From positions 62,001-126,000 of the forward strand of contig MEHQ01001459.1 in assembly GCA_008828725.1 (NCBI GenBank): a DNA stretch of 64,000 nucleotides, written 5' to 3'. The notes under the pieces were generated by a model. That model did no database searches. It was not told the DNA's origin and saw only the letters and a program-made list of their open reading frames with translations. This DNA is from Saccharina japonica. Taxonomy: Eukaryota > Sar > Phaeophyceae > Laminariales > Laminariaceae. A program made the translations under genes and the position numbers. Below, piece after piece: positions 1-13,035 of this stretch (position 1 is the first letter of the stretch; each line of letters starts with the position of its first letter).

Positions 1-3000
1 CGACCTTCCCGCATTAAAACTGCAGTAGGTGCTCTTCGGAAGCCGTGCTGGGCAGAGCCTGTACACCGTCTATTTGTACATATGTTCGGGTTTCATACCC
101 TCGGCCCGAATGCCCGGGGCCCTCCTCTCGCAACTACCTCTCCTCGACAAAAACCACTGTTGACAGTTGATGCACCCAAGTGAAAGCGACGATGCCAGTG
201 GGAATTGGACGATGTAACCGCCAAGGTATTCAAGTAACGTCACTGCGTGGGCCAATCGATAGTGCCACGCAACCGTTTGTGTTGCGTGGTACCAGGTATG
301 AGTGCGTGGATCACACGTTTCGATCATGTTATTACTATAGTGTTTTATGGGAGTACGTAAACGGTTTGATATCGACAGAGTTGTACTACCGCACAAAGAT
401 ATCGATGCCCAAATACATGGTCAAGACAATTGAGATGATTTCTAGGTGAATCCAACCTGTAACCACATTCATGCTACTACACCAGGTGTGACACTCGGGG
501 AGCCTCTCTGTCCAAAGGAACTCAACACGAAATTCGCAGAAACAGCAGAAGAATATATTGTGAAAATCATATTGGATGTAAAGACATCAACACGCTCAAA
601 CCACCCGTAACACGAGGGAGGATATGGAAGGCGTTATCTGATGTGCAGACACCACCAACAAGATCAGGGGCACCCGCTAACATAGGCAATTTACTTGGAT
701 CCTAGAGATCGGTGTTGTGTGCACTTTCAGGCTTTGACCATAGGACGGCGGCACCCGCATCTCGCAATATCAGGTACCAATAAATCGAGGCGGGGTGAAT
801 GTGGCCTGAAAGCGACACTCACAATATCGTCACAGCCTCCATGGATTCGAAGATGTCGGAAGGTAACGTTGTGAAGGGGTTGCCTGCCAAGCCTCTGGTA
901 AATGGCGTGTATCGCAGCGGACAGCGAGCAAGGGCGATAGTACGCAACAAACAAAATAATTGGAAACCCAACCACCGTTGGCTCTGAAAAACAGGGAACG
1001 GTTGACGCTTTTCGCGGTAGGAATGTATCATTTCGTTTCTGAGGCAGTAAGATTCGAATGCGAATCCAACAAACAGACATGCATTTTAAGGCGTGCCCGA
1101 CTGAGTAGCCCGTCCAGTGAGGGGCGCCGCTCCATCAGTCGGCAACACTTTGGCCAGAAAGTGATGCCTCTGCTGTAAAACACGTCGGTGTCAGTAAGTG
1201 TAATGCGGACGACAGACACGCCATTTCGCAAGCACGCCGGAGGCGGCCATATAGAGTCCACAGCTAGCTATATCTACTGCAGTGGCTGAACTTATGAAGG
1301 CTCTCGCTTGCCAACGTTGGCTCGTTGGAGGTGAATATCCGGCGCCTACGCGTACGGGTACGTGCCGAAGGTAAACTTCGCACTCGTTAGGGTTTTGCCA
1401 TGTCCATATCGTATGCCGGCACGACCACTTGTGTTTTCTGCACACCGTGTATCATGCTTACTATGGTTATTTCTTGCCGAAGTGCGCGCAAGACTACTTA
1501 CACATCAATTTCCATGGTTTCCATCGTCCCGCCCCGTCGTACCCCTCCGTCGTATTCCAATGGGCAGGTCCGTTGCGCAACAGGGCGGTGGCACGTTGAC
1601 TCAAATCACTATCATTGGCATACTGACGCATGATACGATAGAAGCACACCAATAGCCTTCTGAGGGTGGTTGCTTGAGAAGCTCTATGCCTCACGCAAAA
1701 CTACAGATGCAAGAGGAAAAATAAAAGTGCTACCTGAGTGAACCATATCATGGCCTTACGTATCCAGTGGAACACATTGCTAAACACAGTAACGAGGCCC
1801 GACATCTTTGGGTTAAAGAGCCCGATCATTCATAAAACGTTTCTCCCTAACAATGACACCTCTATCGTCGCACGCATTTAGCTCTCGTGCCACTGCTGGC
1901 GACATACTACGCATATATCGGGGGCGGTCATTGCCACACGTAATGCGATGCACTATAATACTGTCGCTCAGCTGCAGTGCAACGTACTCGAGACTTCGGA
2001 CGTAAACATCAACTGCCCTTTGAGAAATACCAGAACTAGGAGTTGAGCCTTGGGTAAAACAAATACCAGCTTTTTAGCTGGGAAACAGGCAACACATACA
2101 TAGTCGTCCCTTTGATCGCATTGCAGTACATACGTGCGGTTACACTGTTGAAAACCGGGAGTTGCATGCAATTATTCTAAAACGGCGTCATTCAGGGCGA
2201 CCGTCACCAAAACGCGTCGGACCAAGGTGACGACGACATCCCTGCCAAGGTGGAGACTCTCCAAACAAAGGGAATACTTACATAGCCGTTACTCCGGCGC
2301 GGCCCATTGAATCGAAGCAATCTTTGAGATCGGAGTGATCTTCGTCCGTTAGACCGCAGGCATTGAATGGCCTGTTGTCGAGACAAAGGAACAGAGCAGC
2401 AGGTGGTTAATCTCTAACATTGAAAAAGGTGCCATAAGTTGTGTGTACGGCGAGGTGGACGCAGTCGTTCGTGTATACCAGTACAGCCCTACTGCGGCAG
2501 GATGGTTACACTACGGTACGGTGAATCAGGTGGGCCGCGTCCTAGCCAGCAATCCTGGCTGAAGTGGGTATCAAAAACATCTTTATTCTACATCAAGTTT
2601 GGTTCTTGGACTTGTTGTATTCAAGGATTTCGACCTTGTAGTAAGCACCAAAACGCAGTGTTAATTTTGTTTTTACAAGGAACCTTACGTTGCGGTGTGG
2701 TTCGGATTTTCGTACTTGAGTCAGTCGTGGCGTGCGGTGCCGAATATGGTTGTTGGTTTTCACACGGGGCAGTGCGACGCGGTCCTTTTAGACACCATAC
2801 GATGCGTAGTGGCTCGGTTATGGCCAGTCAACACCGCACCGCACCGCACCGTTATCACACCGAACCAAATTTCTTGATTGTAAAGGCCTCAAGGCATTCT
2901 CAACGTTTATCTCAGTGTGAGACCCGAGCGGTGCAATTCGGGTGCGGGTTATCCATTTTAGAATCACTCGATGCGGTGCGGTGGGTTGCGGATTTTACGT

Positions 3001-4490
3001 TTGAGGAACCTACGATGTGGTGCGGTGCGACTTAAAGAAAAACTTACCTTGCGGTACGCTTCGGTTCGGTATCACCACACCGAGCCGCATCACACCATAA
3101 TAAACGACCGCACCGTGAGAAGCCATCGCATTTTGAAACATAAGCTTACATCTGACGCTGAAACTACAGTAACACAACCCAGACGTGCACCCACTGTACC
3201 CTAACGCCACTGTAGTGCATCAACGCTCTCAGACACTCATGTGAAAATACAAATGACTCTCAAACAAATGTCGTCATATGGTCCACACGAAACCGTTTCC
3301 CGTCGTAGAAGTACAAAATCCATATCACTCACACTTCCGTTGTGCCAGCAGCGCAGCTGGCAGTGGTCAAACAGGCGTTCACTCCTGGGCCGAGAACAAA
3401 CACGACAGGGCCCCATACGGATGTGCGGGAAGGGACGAGCAAGTCAAATGGCCATGCCTTCGTCGGATTGGAAACCCCAGTACGTGGTCTCCTCCGGAGA
3501 ACTGTTTTGCTTTTAGACACTACACTATTGGAGCACGGATACTCAGGTCCAAAGTTACGTTGATCATGCCGCACGAAAATAATGAGCATGTCATTTCTAG
3601 ACGCGGATAACTACAATATCCGGCGGGACTCGAGGGTATTCCTTCTCGTCGGTGTACTGTAAATGTTATGTATCAAGTGTCAGCATGGACGCTGGGAACG
3701 GTGTCAAGAAGCGATGCTTAGAACGTTTGTGTTATAGCACGAAGTGTCGGCCAGTGCAACAGCCCGTGTGGATTACAGCATCCAGTTGTGATAAAGTGCC
3801 GGCCGCGCCCACTTCGATCACGCTTTTCCTCGGCTATCCTCTGTCCTCATTACACTCTTGACTCCTTGTGTCTTGGCGTATTCTGTATACTTGACGTCAA
3901 GATTATATTTATCTTCCACAGTGGTCACAGTCAACATGAGCGCCGTTTCCCCCGCTATCTGTCTCGGCCATTACACGTGTTCTTCATGGGCCCTGGATGC
4001 CCCGTCTACATATGTCATCACGGAGACAACCTCGTCGCGCGTGGGTTTTTCAAACAACACCCCTACAAGGTCATGTCAACCAGACCCGCTCTCACACTCG
4101 GGTTTTTCTTTCGGCTTCTCTTCAAACTATCGGCGTGCTCATCGCTAACCGGTTGACATAGAAAAGCGTTTTACAGTACGTCGTAGTTCAATCCAGGGGG
4201 GGGGTACGGGCTTTCTTACACACAATTCATGTTGTGATTTCGCCGACCTTTCGTGAGCGGGTGGACAGGTTTTGACGTTTTGGCTCACCGTGCACGGCGG
4301 TACAGAAGGACAGCGCCAGTACGGCTGAACGTATCGCGGTCAACCATGCCATATTCGAGTCTGGGCCTGCCTGCTGATTGGTGCGAATCTTCAGGGCGTT
4401 CTGTGACCGAAGCGAGGATGGCAGTTCAAGCGCACAGGCATCGCAATATGTATGCATCAGGAAGGGAACAGTCGCTGTCACTGGAATGGA
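1..4490. other. Leftmost segment without recognisable gene
   Basis: Both strands carry only short open frames, none longer than about 200 codons, with unnatural composition and no family motif that I recognise. The sequence is mixed in base composition and looks like decayed intergenic or old transposon DNA. A patch around 1,800-1,860 resembles 28,395-28,450 (shared GGGTTAAAGAGCCCGA-like core), so at least one dispersed repeat fragment is present. I see no tRNA, no terminal inverted repeats and no microsatellite apart from the GGTGCGG-rich cluster listed separately. Confidence 0.5.
2690..3130. repeat. Cluster of degenerate GGTGCGG repeats in both orientations
   Basis: Short GC-rich units (GGTGCGG, GGTGTGG, and their complements CCGCACC, CCACACC) recur many times. 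G-rich units lie near 2,690 and 2,990-3,050; C-rich units lie near 2,830-2,870 and 3,075-3,110. Each G-rich/C-rich pair could fold into a hairpin, and the two pairs look like two copies of one small foldback unit. The open frame running through it (2,439-3,035) is probably a by-product of the repeat. Confidence 0.5.
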
Positions 4491-5165
4491 TTCTCGGTGG
4501 TTATAGTTTAGGAAAACATTCGCGGCCGAGAAGGAGCGGACTATGTTTGACAGTGCTTGAAAACGAATATGACCACACGGTCAAACGCACGCACTGCCTG
4601 AGTGGCGGCGATACTGTTCTACAGCTCATGCCATACACTGACATATTGATTTTCTACATGATACGCAGAAAAGAGAGAACACGGACGATGCGCATATATA
4701 TATTTACACATGAGAAGTACCTGACATCTGGTACAGTACATGTTTGGCAATTATAATCACACCCTGGCCAATAGACAATTGACAATCAATATCAACATAT
4801 CATGGTACATTGTGGGAGTCTTCTTTTGTACCAGGTATTTGGTAATGAGTGTCGATTGGAACCTTTATCAACATCTCGTCGGAAAATGTACATCGATACA
4901 ATCCTTTCCCCGACATGTGTTCGGGCAACCGTCGGTAGTCCCTCGGGGAAGGCTACGGACTGTCAAATGTCGTCACTAACAAGGTCTATGCTCCTAATGG
5001 AAACGATGCACAGTCTACTGTGGTCGACAGGGACCATGGACAAACAACTCCTACAAGCTATGGTGATAGGAAATGTCCATCAACGTACACAGCGAAATAA
5101 TACATATATTGTGTTGGACCATGTCTATCGGTCGATACAATCGCCAAGTTTGTTGCCACAAACAC
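4491..5165. repeat. Palindrome arm, outermost left block
   Basis: This block matches the reverse complement of 63,345-64,000 at roughly nine bases in ten. Shared landmarks include the stretch around 4,620-4,720 and the stretch around 5,040-5,160. The right-hand partner runs to the window edge, so the arm probably continues outside. On the right arm this block directly abuts the retroelement remnant, whereas here about 11.7 kb separates it from the matching integrase region at 16,885. Confidence 0.85.
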
Positions 5166-5227
5166 ATTGTGCGCTATTTCAGTACAAACCAATACAATCA
5201 GGTACCCCCTGTATATATATATTGCTC

Positions 5228-5342
5228 TCCCCCTTTCGCCAAATATATACGGGGGGGGGGGGGGTTAAATGAAGAAATACATTTTAAATCAATTTCTAAA
5301 TTTTGCGAAAGGGGATAATAAATGAATTTAGCGAAAGGGGGA
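5228..5342. repeat. Small hairpin with CCCCCTTTCGC ends and a G homopolymer
   Basis: The left end TCCCCCTTTCGC (5,228-5,239) is complementary to GCGAAAGGGGGA (5,331-5,342), with another partial copy of the motif at about 5,305-5,314. A run of about 14 G lies between them near 5,251. It may be a tiny MITE or a foldback. I cannot define a target duplication. Confidence 0.45.
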
Positions 5343-5349
5343 AAACACT

Positions 5350-8200
5350 ATACACCGACAGCAATTTTGTCTAGTGTGTTACGTGATCATTTGAATAAAG
5401 ATATATATGCAGCAGTATGCATATCATGCGTGTTCCAGGAATGAGTGTGTGTCAGCTGACCAGAGGTGCAGACAAACGACCCAGTTCAATTATGTGGGCG
5501 GCGTTTTCCACGAAATGAAAGCGCTGATCGCTTGAGTCGAAATGAAACGACGGATCCGTCTCATGCGGACAGGTGCCTGGAACGGTCCAGTCGGAGTTGT
5601 ATGATAAGTATACCTTCCCGCTTAGTGTGAAAGCCCGCATGCTGAAGGCCCTGGTGATTGAGTCTATGCTGTAGGGGTGTGTGACATTGACTCTCAGCGC
5701 ACAACACTTCACCAGGCTCCGATCGGTGCACCACCAAGTTCTCCTGCGAGTCAACGAGTTATACCCCCGACAGCCTACCCCACACCCCCCTTTCATACGC
5801 AAATGCTCTCAAGAAGCCACGATGCGAGATAATCGACACAACCATCCATACCCAGCGGCTATCATTTGCTGGGACAGTGTCGAGGAAAAACGAAGGTCGA
5901 TTACCCAGTCGGGGGAAGTTCGCAAATATAATCGGTGGAGAGAGCCGGAGTCCGGGCGGACATTCAAAGACTAGGCATAGAGGCCTATTTAATAGTCGAC
6001 GACCTCAGCGTTGTTTGAGCCACCGACGGAGGATGAAACACTATTCCGTGGCGTTCACAATCGAACTTGCGGTGCGGGTCATTGCGGCGAAGAAGGCGGG
6101 CAAGGAGTGGGGGGGAAGCAGCCGAACGGTTCATGGTGAAGTGGCACTAAGATGAGACGGAATTGAGTAGGCACCCTCACGCCCCCGCTGTTACCCGGAC
6201 CTGGCCATGTTGTTCCGATTGTGTTTACTGTTTTCCCATATTACCACCTTTAACACACGGGCTCAAAAATGTTATATTGGTACTTTGATTTTCTGGGAAG
6301 GTTTCAACACAGTAAACGTTCGTTTAGCTGCTGACTTACATCCCGGGGGAGTACTGAGTTATGGCCGTTTAGATCCATACGTATCTAGCCGAGGAGCAGT
6401 CACAGGTATATACTAGTAGGATATATTTTGTGTATCGGATTAAAAAACAACGGTCGAAACATTATAGATTGTTTGTTTTAGCCGAAACAGAGACTAAACT
6501 CCGAAGGGGTTCAGAATTCCGCAAAAGGCGGAGAAACATCTCATTATTTATCGGAGAAGGGGTGGTTAGAATTTACAAAGTACACACGTGGCCATTCGGC
6601 CAACCTTGAAACATCCTAAGCGGTGATGTACCTCGTCAGACACCTTGTGGGAGGTGTTGCACCTTTTTAGAGTGTCAAATAACATCGACCAAGTACAAAA
6701 ACGCCGTAAATTTTTGTTGATTATGGGCAACATTCCCAATACTGTTCAATGTCATAACTAAATATCATCTTTTTGGTTTAGCTTAAATGATGGCCGTGAG
6801 AAAAACGCCCAAAACTTGAACACAAAACCGACTTGGCGTTGCTTTCCGCACGACTTGGCGTTTGTTCGGAAACAAATGTAATCGGTTTTGTTCTAGCCGT
6901 TTGTGTTTTTCTTTTCTTCGAGATTTTTTGTCGAGCTTGCGTTTCCTCCGCTCACCCAAGATGGAGGCTCACGAGGAAAGAGGGTATGTTCCTCCTCGGG
7001 GTGGCCAAGACCCCAAGCCCCAGGGCCCTATGCTGGGCCACCGTTTACGAAGCGCCGATGAGGACCAAGCGCCAAGTACAACATATCAACCTGAGGACCG
7101 GAGGACTGGACTGGAGGAGGGAGCTGCGATTCCGTCACGAACACCGGCCTCTGAACAACGACCTCCTTGCTCTTTGGGAGAGCAAGTCGAGCCACTCATG
7201 CCCACGGATTTGCCAACAAGACAAGATTCTGAACAATGACCTCCTTTCTCCGTGGGAGAGCAAGTGGAGCCCCTCACGCCCCCGGCCATAGCTCCTTCTT
7301 CTTCAGCTGCGGATGTTCTGCCTCACGCCTGGAAGCCTCTCGATGACGCTCGGCCCCTCAAGACGAAGAACAAGCCTCTATTCCGCCAAACGGCTGATTT
7401 GGATCCTCCGCCTCTAGACGCGCTGCGCCGGGCCTCTTCCGCCTCCCACTCTGCAATTCCCGCCAAGCAGAATTCGAGCAGACTGCGCCTCCTACTTCTA
7501 GTTCTTCCTGGCTCTGAGCGAGACGCGGGGCTGGCTGCTGCCCAGCCTGGTACCGCTGGTACTCGTACGAGGGCACACAGCGATACTTCTGTGCGCAGAA
7601 ACATTTTCCCAGATACCCCCCCCCCCTACCAATATATGATATATTTATAGGTTGGGTTGGCGTCGGTTGGCAACGACGCTGTAAAACACGCCACTCGCTG
7701 CGTGAGCTAGACAACCAGGGTGCCGTTTTTTTGTTTTGTTATTTTGTTTGGCGGTCACCAAAGCTGGCGGTCGAGTAGATCATTTGTGCGGGGTGGAGAA
7801 CCTTTGCTCCGCACAAGGGGAATGGTCGTATCACGTAGTGTTAATATGGTAAGGCGTCCGCGAGGCAGTTACATAGTAAAACCCATTGCTGTCTCCGGAA
7901 GTGGCCACACCAGAAATTAAATTAACTCATTGAAGCTGTCGTCCATATGCAAGTCCGCCTCAGAGGCGGTTCTTAGCAGGATGCAGCTCACCCTCCATGC
8001 GACTCGCCCAATACCTCACGGCGTTTCGCGCTTGGTGCAAGCAATATCTGCCTGGTTGGTGAAAACCCAACGCGCTCCGTCCCGGCATTGTAGGGATGCG
8101 AGGGTCTATGGTCATATGACTACGGCCGTGCACAACATGAGCACCCCCCCCCCCCCCTCGGCGGTCGCAAGATGGCACACTGGATTTCAGTGTAGCCCCA
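5350..8200. other. Gene-poor segment upstream of the retroelement
   Basis: No recognisable coding region. This is where a 5' long terminal repeat or leader of the downstream retroelement would be expected, but I found no segment repeated after 18,518 that would qualify as a pair of LTRs. A proline/serine-rich open stretch at about 7,250-7,650 may be part of the element's leader or early Gag, without motif support. The stretch 6,420-6,830 is AT-rich and shows nothing recognisable. Confidence 0.4.
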
Positions 8201-8475
8201 GCTGTTCTTGCTGCTGGCACCTCGAGTTTCGATGCTGATGATATTTTCAACAATGTTGTTCGGGAGAGATACTTGTTTTCGTAGCGCTTTCAGTGCGGGC
8301 CGCGTGCAAGCCTCTACGGTCGCTGCTGGTAGTACACGTACGGATGGCGGAGGTCCGTCAGACGGCTCCCCTCCCATACCGTCACCTTCCTTGACCAAGG
8401 CTCGTACTCCCAGCGCTCGTAGCGCCCGCCGCATGGCACGAGACTCCTCAAACCTTGCTGCACATTTCCCTGCTC

Positions 8476-8592
8476 TACAAGTTTCTACTGCACTTTCTCT
8501 TGGACAAATTGCTACTGCACTTTCTGCTGTCCACGTTTCTACTGCACCTTCTGCTGTACAAGTTTCTACTGTACTTTCTGCTGCTACCCTAG
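8476..8592 (+). repeat. 30-base coding tandem repeat in Gag-like region
   Basis: About four tandem units of 30 bases encode variants of a ten-residue motif V-S-T-A-L-S-A-V-Q. The units differ at scattered positions, so this is an old repeat. It lies at the start of the Gag-like region and makes a serine/threonine-rich low-complexity segment. Confidence 0.65.
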
Positions 8593-9330
8593 CTGCACCT
8601 GCTGCCCCTGTAGCGGGCATATTTGAGGCTAATCAAGTGTTTTTTCCCCGACACCTGCGCCGTTCGCGCCCGCTCGTCGTAGCATAATGGACAGCCCAAG
8701 AGGGTCCACTGCCGGGGCGAGAGGCTGCGGCTCTACACCTCGGACCCGGCACTCACGCTCTGCCTCGAGCACCTGTTCCCCACAAGGACGTTTGCGTTTC
8801 CCCTCGACCCCGGAAGGTGAAGTGGACTTCGAAGCCATCGACACAGAGGACGAGGAACTTGAGGCCAGGGGAACCCTCCGACTACAACAGGAGGCTCGAT
8901 CGCCGCGGTCTCTGTCCCAGGAGGAGCTACTGGAGCAGGCGGCGCTGTGGCAAGCCCACAAGCGGTCCCAGGAGACGCAGGCCCCGCCAAGCGCAGCCTC
9001 CTTTCTGCTCGCGAACTCAGCGCTCCAAGGGTATGGGACGCCTTCCCGAACGCGACGAAGTCGATAGTGACGGCTAATTGGAAATCCATCGCGGAGGGGT
9101 CAACGGCGGCCAACTCAGCCCGTAGTGAAGCAGATATCGCCGCGGCGGTGGGGACCCTGGCCACGGCCGAAGCCACTGGTCTCGCTACGGAAGAAGTGTT
9201 CGGTAAGGCCACTCGCGCCGGCCAGGAATCGGCGCGTGCCATCCGGGCCGCTCAAGACGCCTTGGAGGCGGCCCAAGCTCCGCACCTTCCAGGTCGCTAA
9301 GCCCAAGTGGAAGGCACCGCCCCGGTCACT

Positions 9331-9575
9331 GCAGCTCCGCCGGACAACTTGCCCACCGCCCCGGTCGTTGCAGCTCCAGCGGCGAGCTTGCCTACCGCTC
9401 CGGTCATTGCAGCCCCGGCTGCAAGCTTGCCCACAGCCCCGGTCACTCCAGCTCCGGCTGCGAGCGTGCCCATCGCTGCGGCCACTGCAGCTCCGGCTGT
9501 GAGGTTCCCCACCGCTCCAGTCGTTTCAGCGCCGGCTGCCAGCCTGCTCGCCGCCCCGGTCATGACAGCTCGCTC
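9331..9575 (+). repeat. 39-base coding tandem repeat (PTAPVxAAPAASL)
   Basis: Six or so imperfect tandem units of 39 bases encode a 13-residue motif PTAPVVAAPAASL with variation at a few positions. The period is in frame. It gives a rigid Pro/Ala-rich linker of the kind often found in Gag proteins of large gypsy-like elements. The repeat number could vary among family members. Confidence 0.75.
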
Positions 9576-11539
9576 CGAGACGACCTCTGGCAACACGACG
9601 CCTCCCCCTGACTGGGTCCAAGTCCACGAGGCTTTTCGGAGGACTGAGGAGACGGACTTCCTGGATGGCATCAACAAAACCAATATTTATTTGCCGGTCG
9701 AATGCACTGCAGCAGTGATCAACATCGCTCGCGTCCTCCAGCGAGAGTTCCCGGATGCCATGACCACGGTGGAAATGACGTGGCGTCACATGGCCACGAA
9801 CTCATGGAATGCAGAGCGAGTGCCCACGCTCATCATGAACCTTGTGTCAAACCTGTGACGGGGGCACGACGCCTGCAATATCCGGAAGCAGGGAAGAGTC
9901 CATTCGCTAAACCCTGAAGACTTCGCTTTTCGCCGTGACGAAGAGGAATCCCGCTCTGCGCGCAACATTCCCGTCGCCACCGGGAGCCTCAACGCCATGG
10001 AACTCACAATGTCTCCGGATCTGGCAGCTGTAGGCGCGACGCACCACGCGGAAAGGAGAGAGGTGGAAAGGGGCTACACTCTTCGAGTGACGAGAGACGG
10101 CCACTCCACCAACCGTGGGGAGCCCACGTAGCAGGCAGCTCTAGCTCTTCATCGGACAGCAGCAGGCGGTCCGCCGTCTCAGAGGTCACCGTCGCGACGG
10201 GAGAGAGGCAAGTTATCCCTTCTTTGGTAGATGTTTCCGCCTCGGCCGAACGTCTTGGGGAGCCTGTCCGTGTCCGACACCCGCGATATGCCGGTGTCGT
10301 GGAACGTCGCCCACGCAAAAAAAGCCGCGATGGAGACAGCTGCCGTAGCCGCCGCGGCCAAGCACACGATAGAGATCAAGCGCGCGTACAAGCACCTGGG
10401 TCTCAAGGACATTGCTCGCATATCGATCCTTCCTTTCCCCTCCTCGATCAACCCGTCGGAAGCCGCGCACCAGCTTACCCGTTCGGTTAAGCTCTCGGCG
10501 CTCGATATATCGTGCGATGCGACGAAGACCGCCACGAGGGATTGAACTGGACCGAAGGGTCACCGGCCGGCACTAACGCTGTCAGAAGGGCTTTGAACGT
10601 GCCATCATGCCTGACAAACCTACGACCGCCCACCACACTGCTTTGAAGGGTGATAGCTTTCGACAGGTGTGGGGAGCCCTCGCAGGCGGAGCCACGGGCC
10701 CGGAGGCGTTCGTGCTCCTCCTGACGCTGCTTAGCACCCACTTCGACAGAGCTGACACGGGAGAGTGCTACACCAAGCTGCATAACTTTGGCGTGTCTAA
10801 CTGGACCCCTTTCTGAGACATTAGCCGGGCATTTCACGTGGTATTTTCAGCAGTGACAAGCTCTGAACGTGTTCTGGCACCTGGGGTGGAGGTGGTTCTG
10901 GAGGTGGTTCGGATGGCGGTTAATGAGCAGTACCCCAGTTTGATGCCCACGCTGTACCCCGGCGGTTTAGCAACCATGACGAGGTCGTCTGGCACTTTGG
11001 ACTCCATGTGGTTGGATTTCAGACTATTGGAAGTAATGAGATACCTGCCATCAATGGCGAAACATTATTTTCTTTGCCTGCTTCCTCGACGGGTTCGCGG
11101 TCATCCACCCTGTCGGGAGCCCGGCCCGCCAATAATGGGCGCGGCCGGAGCCGGACGCCTTGCCTTCGTGGCAGACAGGGTCGCGCACTAGTCCGATCAT
11201 TATGAACGTCAGCTAACCCATCCTCGACTGCACAGACCCGTGGCTTTATAATTCCTACAACAGCTGGCCCCTAGAAGAACTCCACTACGCCGAAGTTCGC
11301 GCGGGTTTGCATGTCCATCAACACCGAAGACCCTGGCCTGTGGGACGGTCTGATCTCGTCTTCCGAACTCGCAGCTTCATTCAGCGCAAACCGCGGACGC
11401 TGCCTGAGCAGCCACGAATACACTCACTCATTCAAACAATGCAGACACAACTTCATCTACGAAAGCGGCCTTTGGAACAACGACCTCGGACAACTCGGTG
11501 ATAATGGTTACGCGTATCAGTTCGCATGACACGATACCG

Positions 11540-12980
11540 TTGCGACGAAAGCCCCTCGCGTTCGAACACCCACAACAACAACCAGAAAACGAAGCGTCGC
11601 TCCTGACACTCGCGTGGGAAGCACCACGGCCAGCAGAACAAACCAAGCGACGGCTACCAGCAGACCGGCTCTAACAAACACGGTGGTGTCCCGCCCTCGC
11701 CCGCATCTTCCGCTCCTACGTCCGACGCTGAAATCCGCTACGGTGCCTCGCACAACTCGGGCGGCAACCCGAACGGATGCCAGCCATGCACCTCCCGCTC
11801 GGGCAACTGACAGGTCGACGGTGGCACGGCCCCTCCCACGTGTCGGCCGCCAGCATCACCGGGAGAAAAAGTACTAATTTCACAAAACGCTCGTGTCCCA
11901 GCCTCGCCCAGCACACAGCGCCGGCCAGCCTTGACCGCCGCTCCGCTTGGCCACTTTGCTCCCAGCACGTCGACAGGAATATCCGATCGACGCAGAAACA
12001 CAACGACATCTACGCCTGTGGCGAGCCCACCGACCTCCGTGCCATCTGCTACGAAGTATCAAGGTCGCAGACCCGAGGCGAGATCCGGCGCCTCGAGCGC
12101 GGCTCCCTTCAGCCGGGACACAGGAGCCCGTGCAATAAGCGCCGCTCCACCGTTGACGAGAACCCGCGCTTCAAGCGACGCTCCCCTCAACCACGGCACT
12201 AATGAGGTGACGGGAGCCTGCGCCTCGAGCGCCGCCCCCCTCAGCCTTGGCCAGAGAGCCGGGGCGACGCGCGCCGCTCCCCTGAGCCACACGCCACGCA
12301 GCACCAAGAGTGCTACGCCTGCGAGTCGCTCATTTCCGCGAAGGTGTTCCCCTCCTCCACCTCTCGGCTATGCGGTGGCGGTCCGTTTGAGGTGCGAGAA
12401 GGCTGACACCGAAACCCCGAGATCTCGGTCGAAGCTCGACTCGGCGTTTCCTTGCTATAACGGAGGCCGGTCCATTTTTTCTATCAAGGAGGAGCCGATA
12501 ATATTTGCTACCTCATCGCCCTTCCCCAGCAGATCTACAGGGGCAAAGCCCTCTCGGGCGGGCGCTTTGCCACCCACCCGAGCTCGGTCTTTGAAGTCGT
12601 CTTCTGGGTCTGCAGGACCCCATTCGACCTCGCGCAAGCCACACCGCGTGCGCAATGCTCCTTCGGTTGCAGTGGGGCAGGAAAAACCCAACACTGCCCG
12701 ACGAGCCCGTGATGACTCCACGGCCGGATGGCATCACCGTCAAAATCGGAAGAATCGCAGCCCTAGTCAAGCAGAACGGGCTCAGAACCGCCTGCCCCTC
12801 TTGGCTCCGGAGAGATACCATCGGGCGCCGTAAGAGAACCTTCTGGGCATTTTTCGCCTTCGAGCGATGGTGTCACCGAGCCAGTATACGTGGGATCGGA
12901 ATCGTCGCGTGCACCAGGGGCCCAGTGTTATCATCAGAGAAATACAATGCCGACCCCGCATACCGCTACAGTGGCCACCG
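11540..12980 (+). pseudogene. Low-complexity linker between Gag-like and NADAR parts
   Basis: Serine/proline/arginine-rich coding sequence, with an open stretch at 11,931-12,833 that contains about five degenerate copies of A-S-S-A-A-P-L-S between 12,080 and 12,310. There is no fold that I recognise. It joins the zinc-knuckle-like patch to the NADAR domain and is probably disordered. Part of the fossil retroelement. Confidence 0.5.
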
Positions 12981-13035
12981 GCGGTTCGGCACCGCCGGTC
13001 GTTGACCCTACTCTCGAGTACTCAACGAAGCAGGC

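Larger units (their letters stand above)
8208..11530 (+). pseudogene. gag: Gag-like region of the fossil retroelement
   Basis: Alanine/proline/serine-rich sequence with two sets of internal repeats, followed by a more ordinary helical-looking stretch at about 9,600-9,858 that might be capsid-like, and a basic alanine-rich stretch around 10,290-10,540. Near the end, 11,401-11,442 encodes a patch with the spacing of a retroviral zinc knuckle (C, then H-S-F-K-Q-C). Gag assigns by position and by that patch; the repeat-rich part has no diagnostic motif. Gag would package element RNA in the cytoplasm. Broken in several places. Confidence 0.6.

Noticed and set aside
9297-9683. Minus-strand frame of Ala/Gly/Val composition opposite the Gag-like region
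   Set aside because: Antisense shadow of the 39-base tandem repeat.
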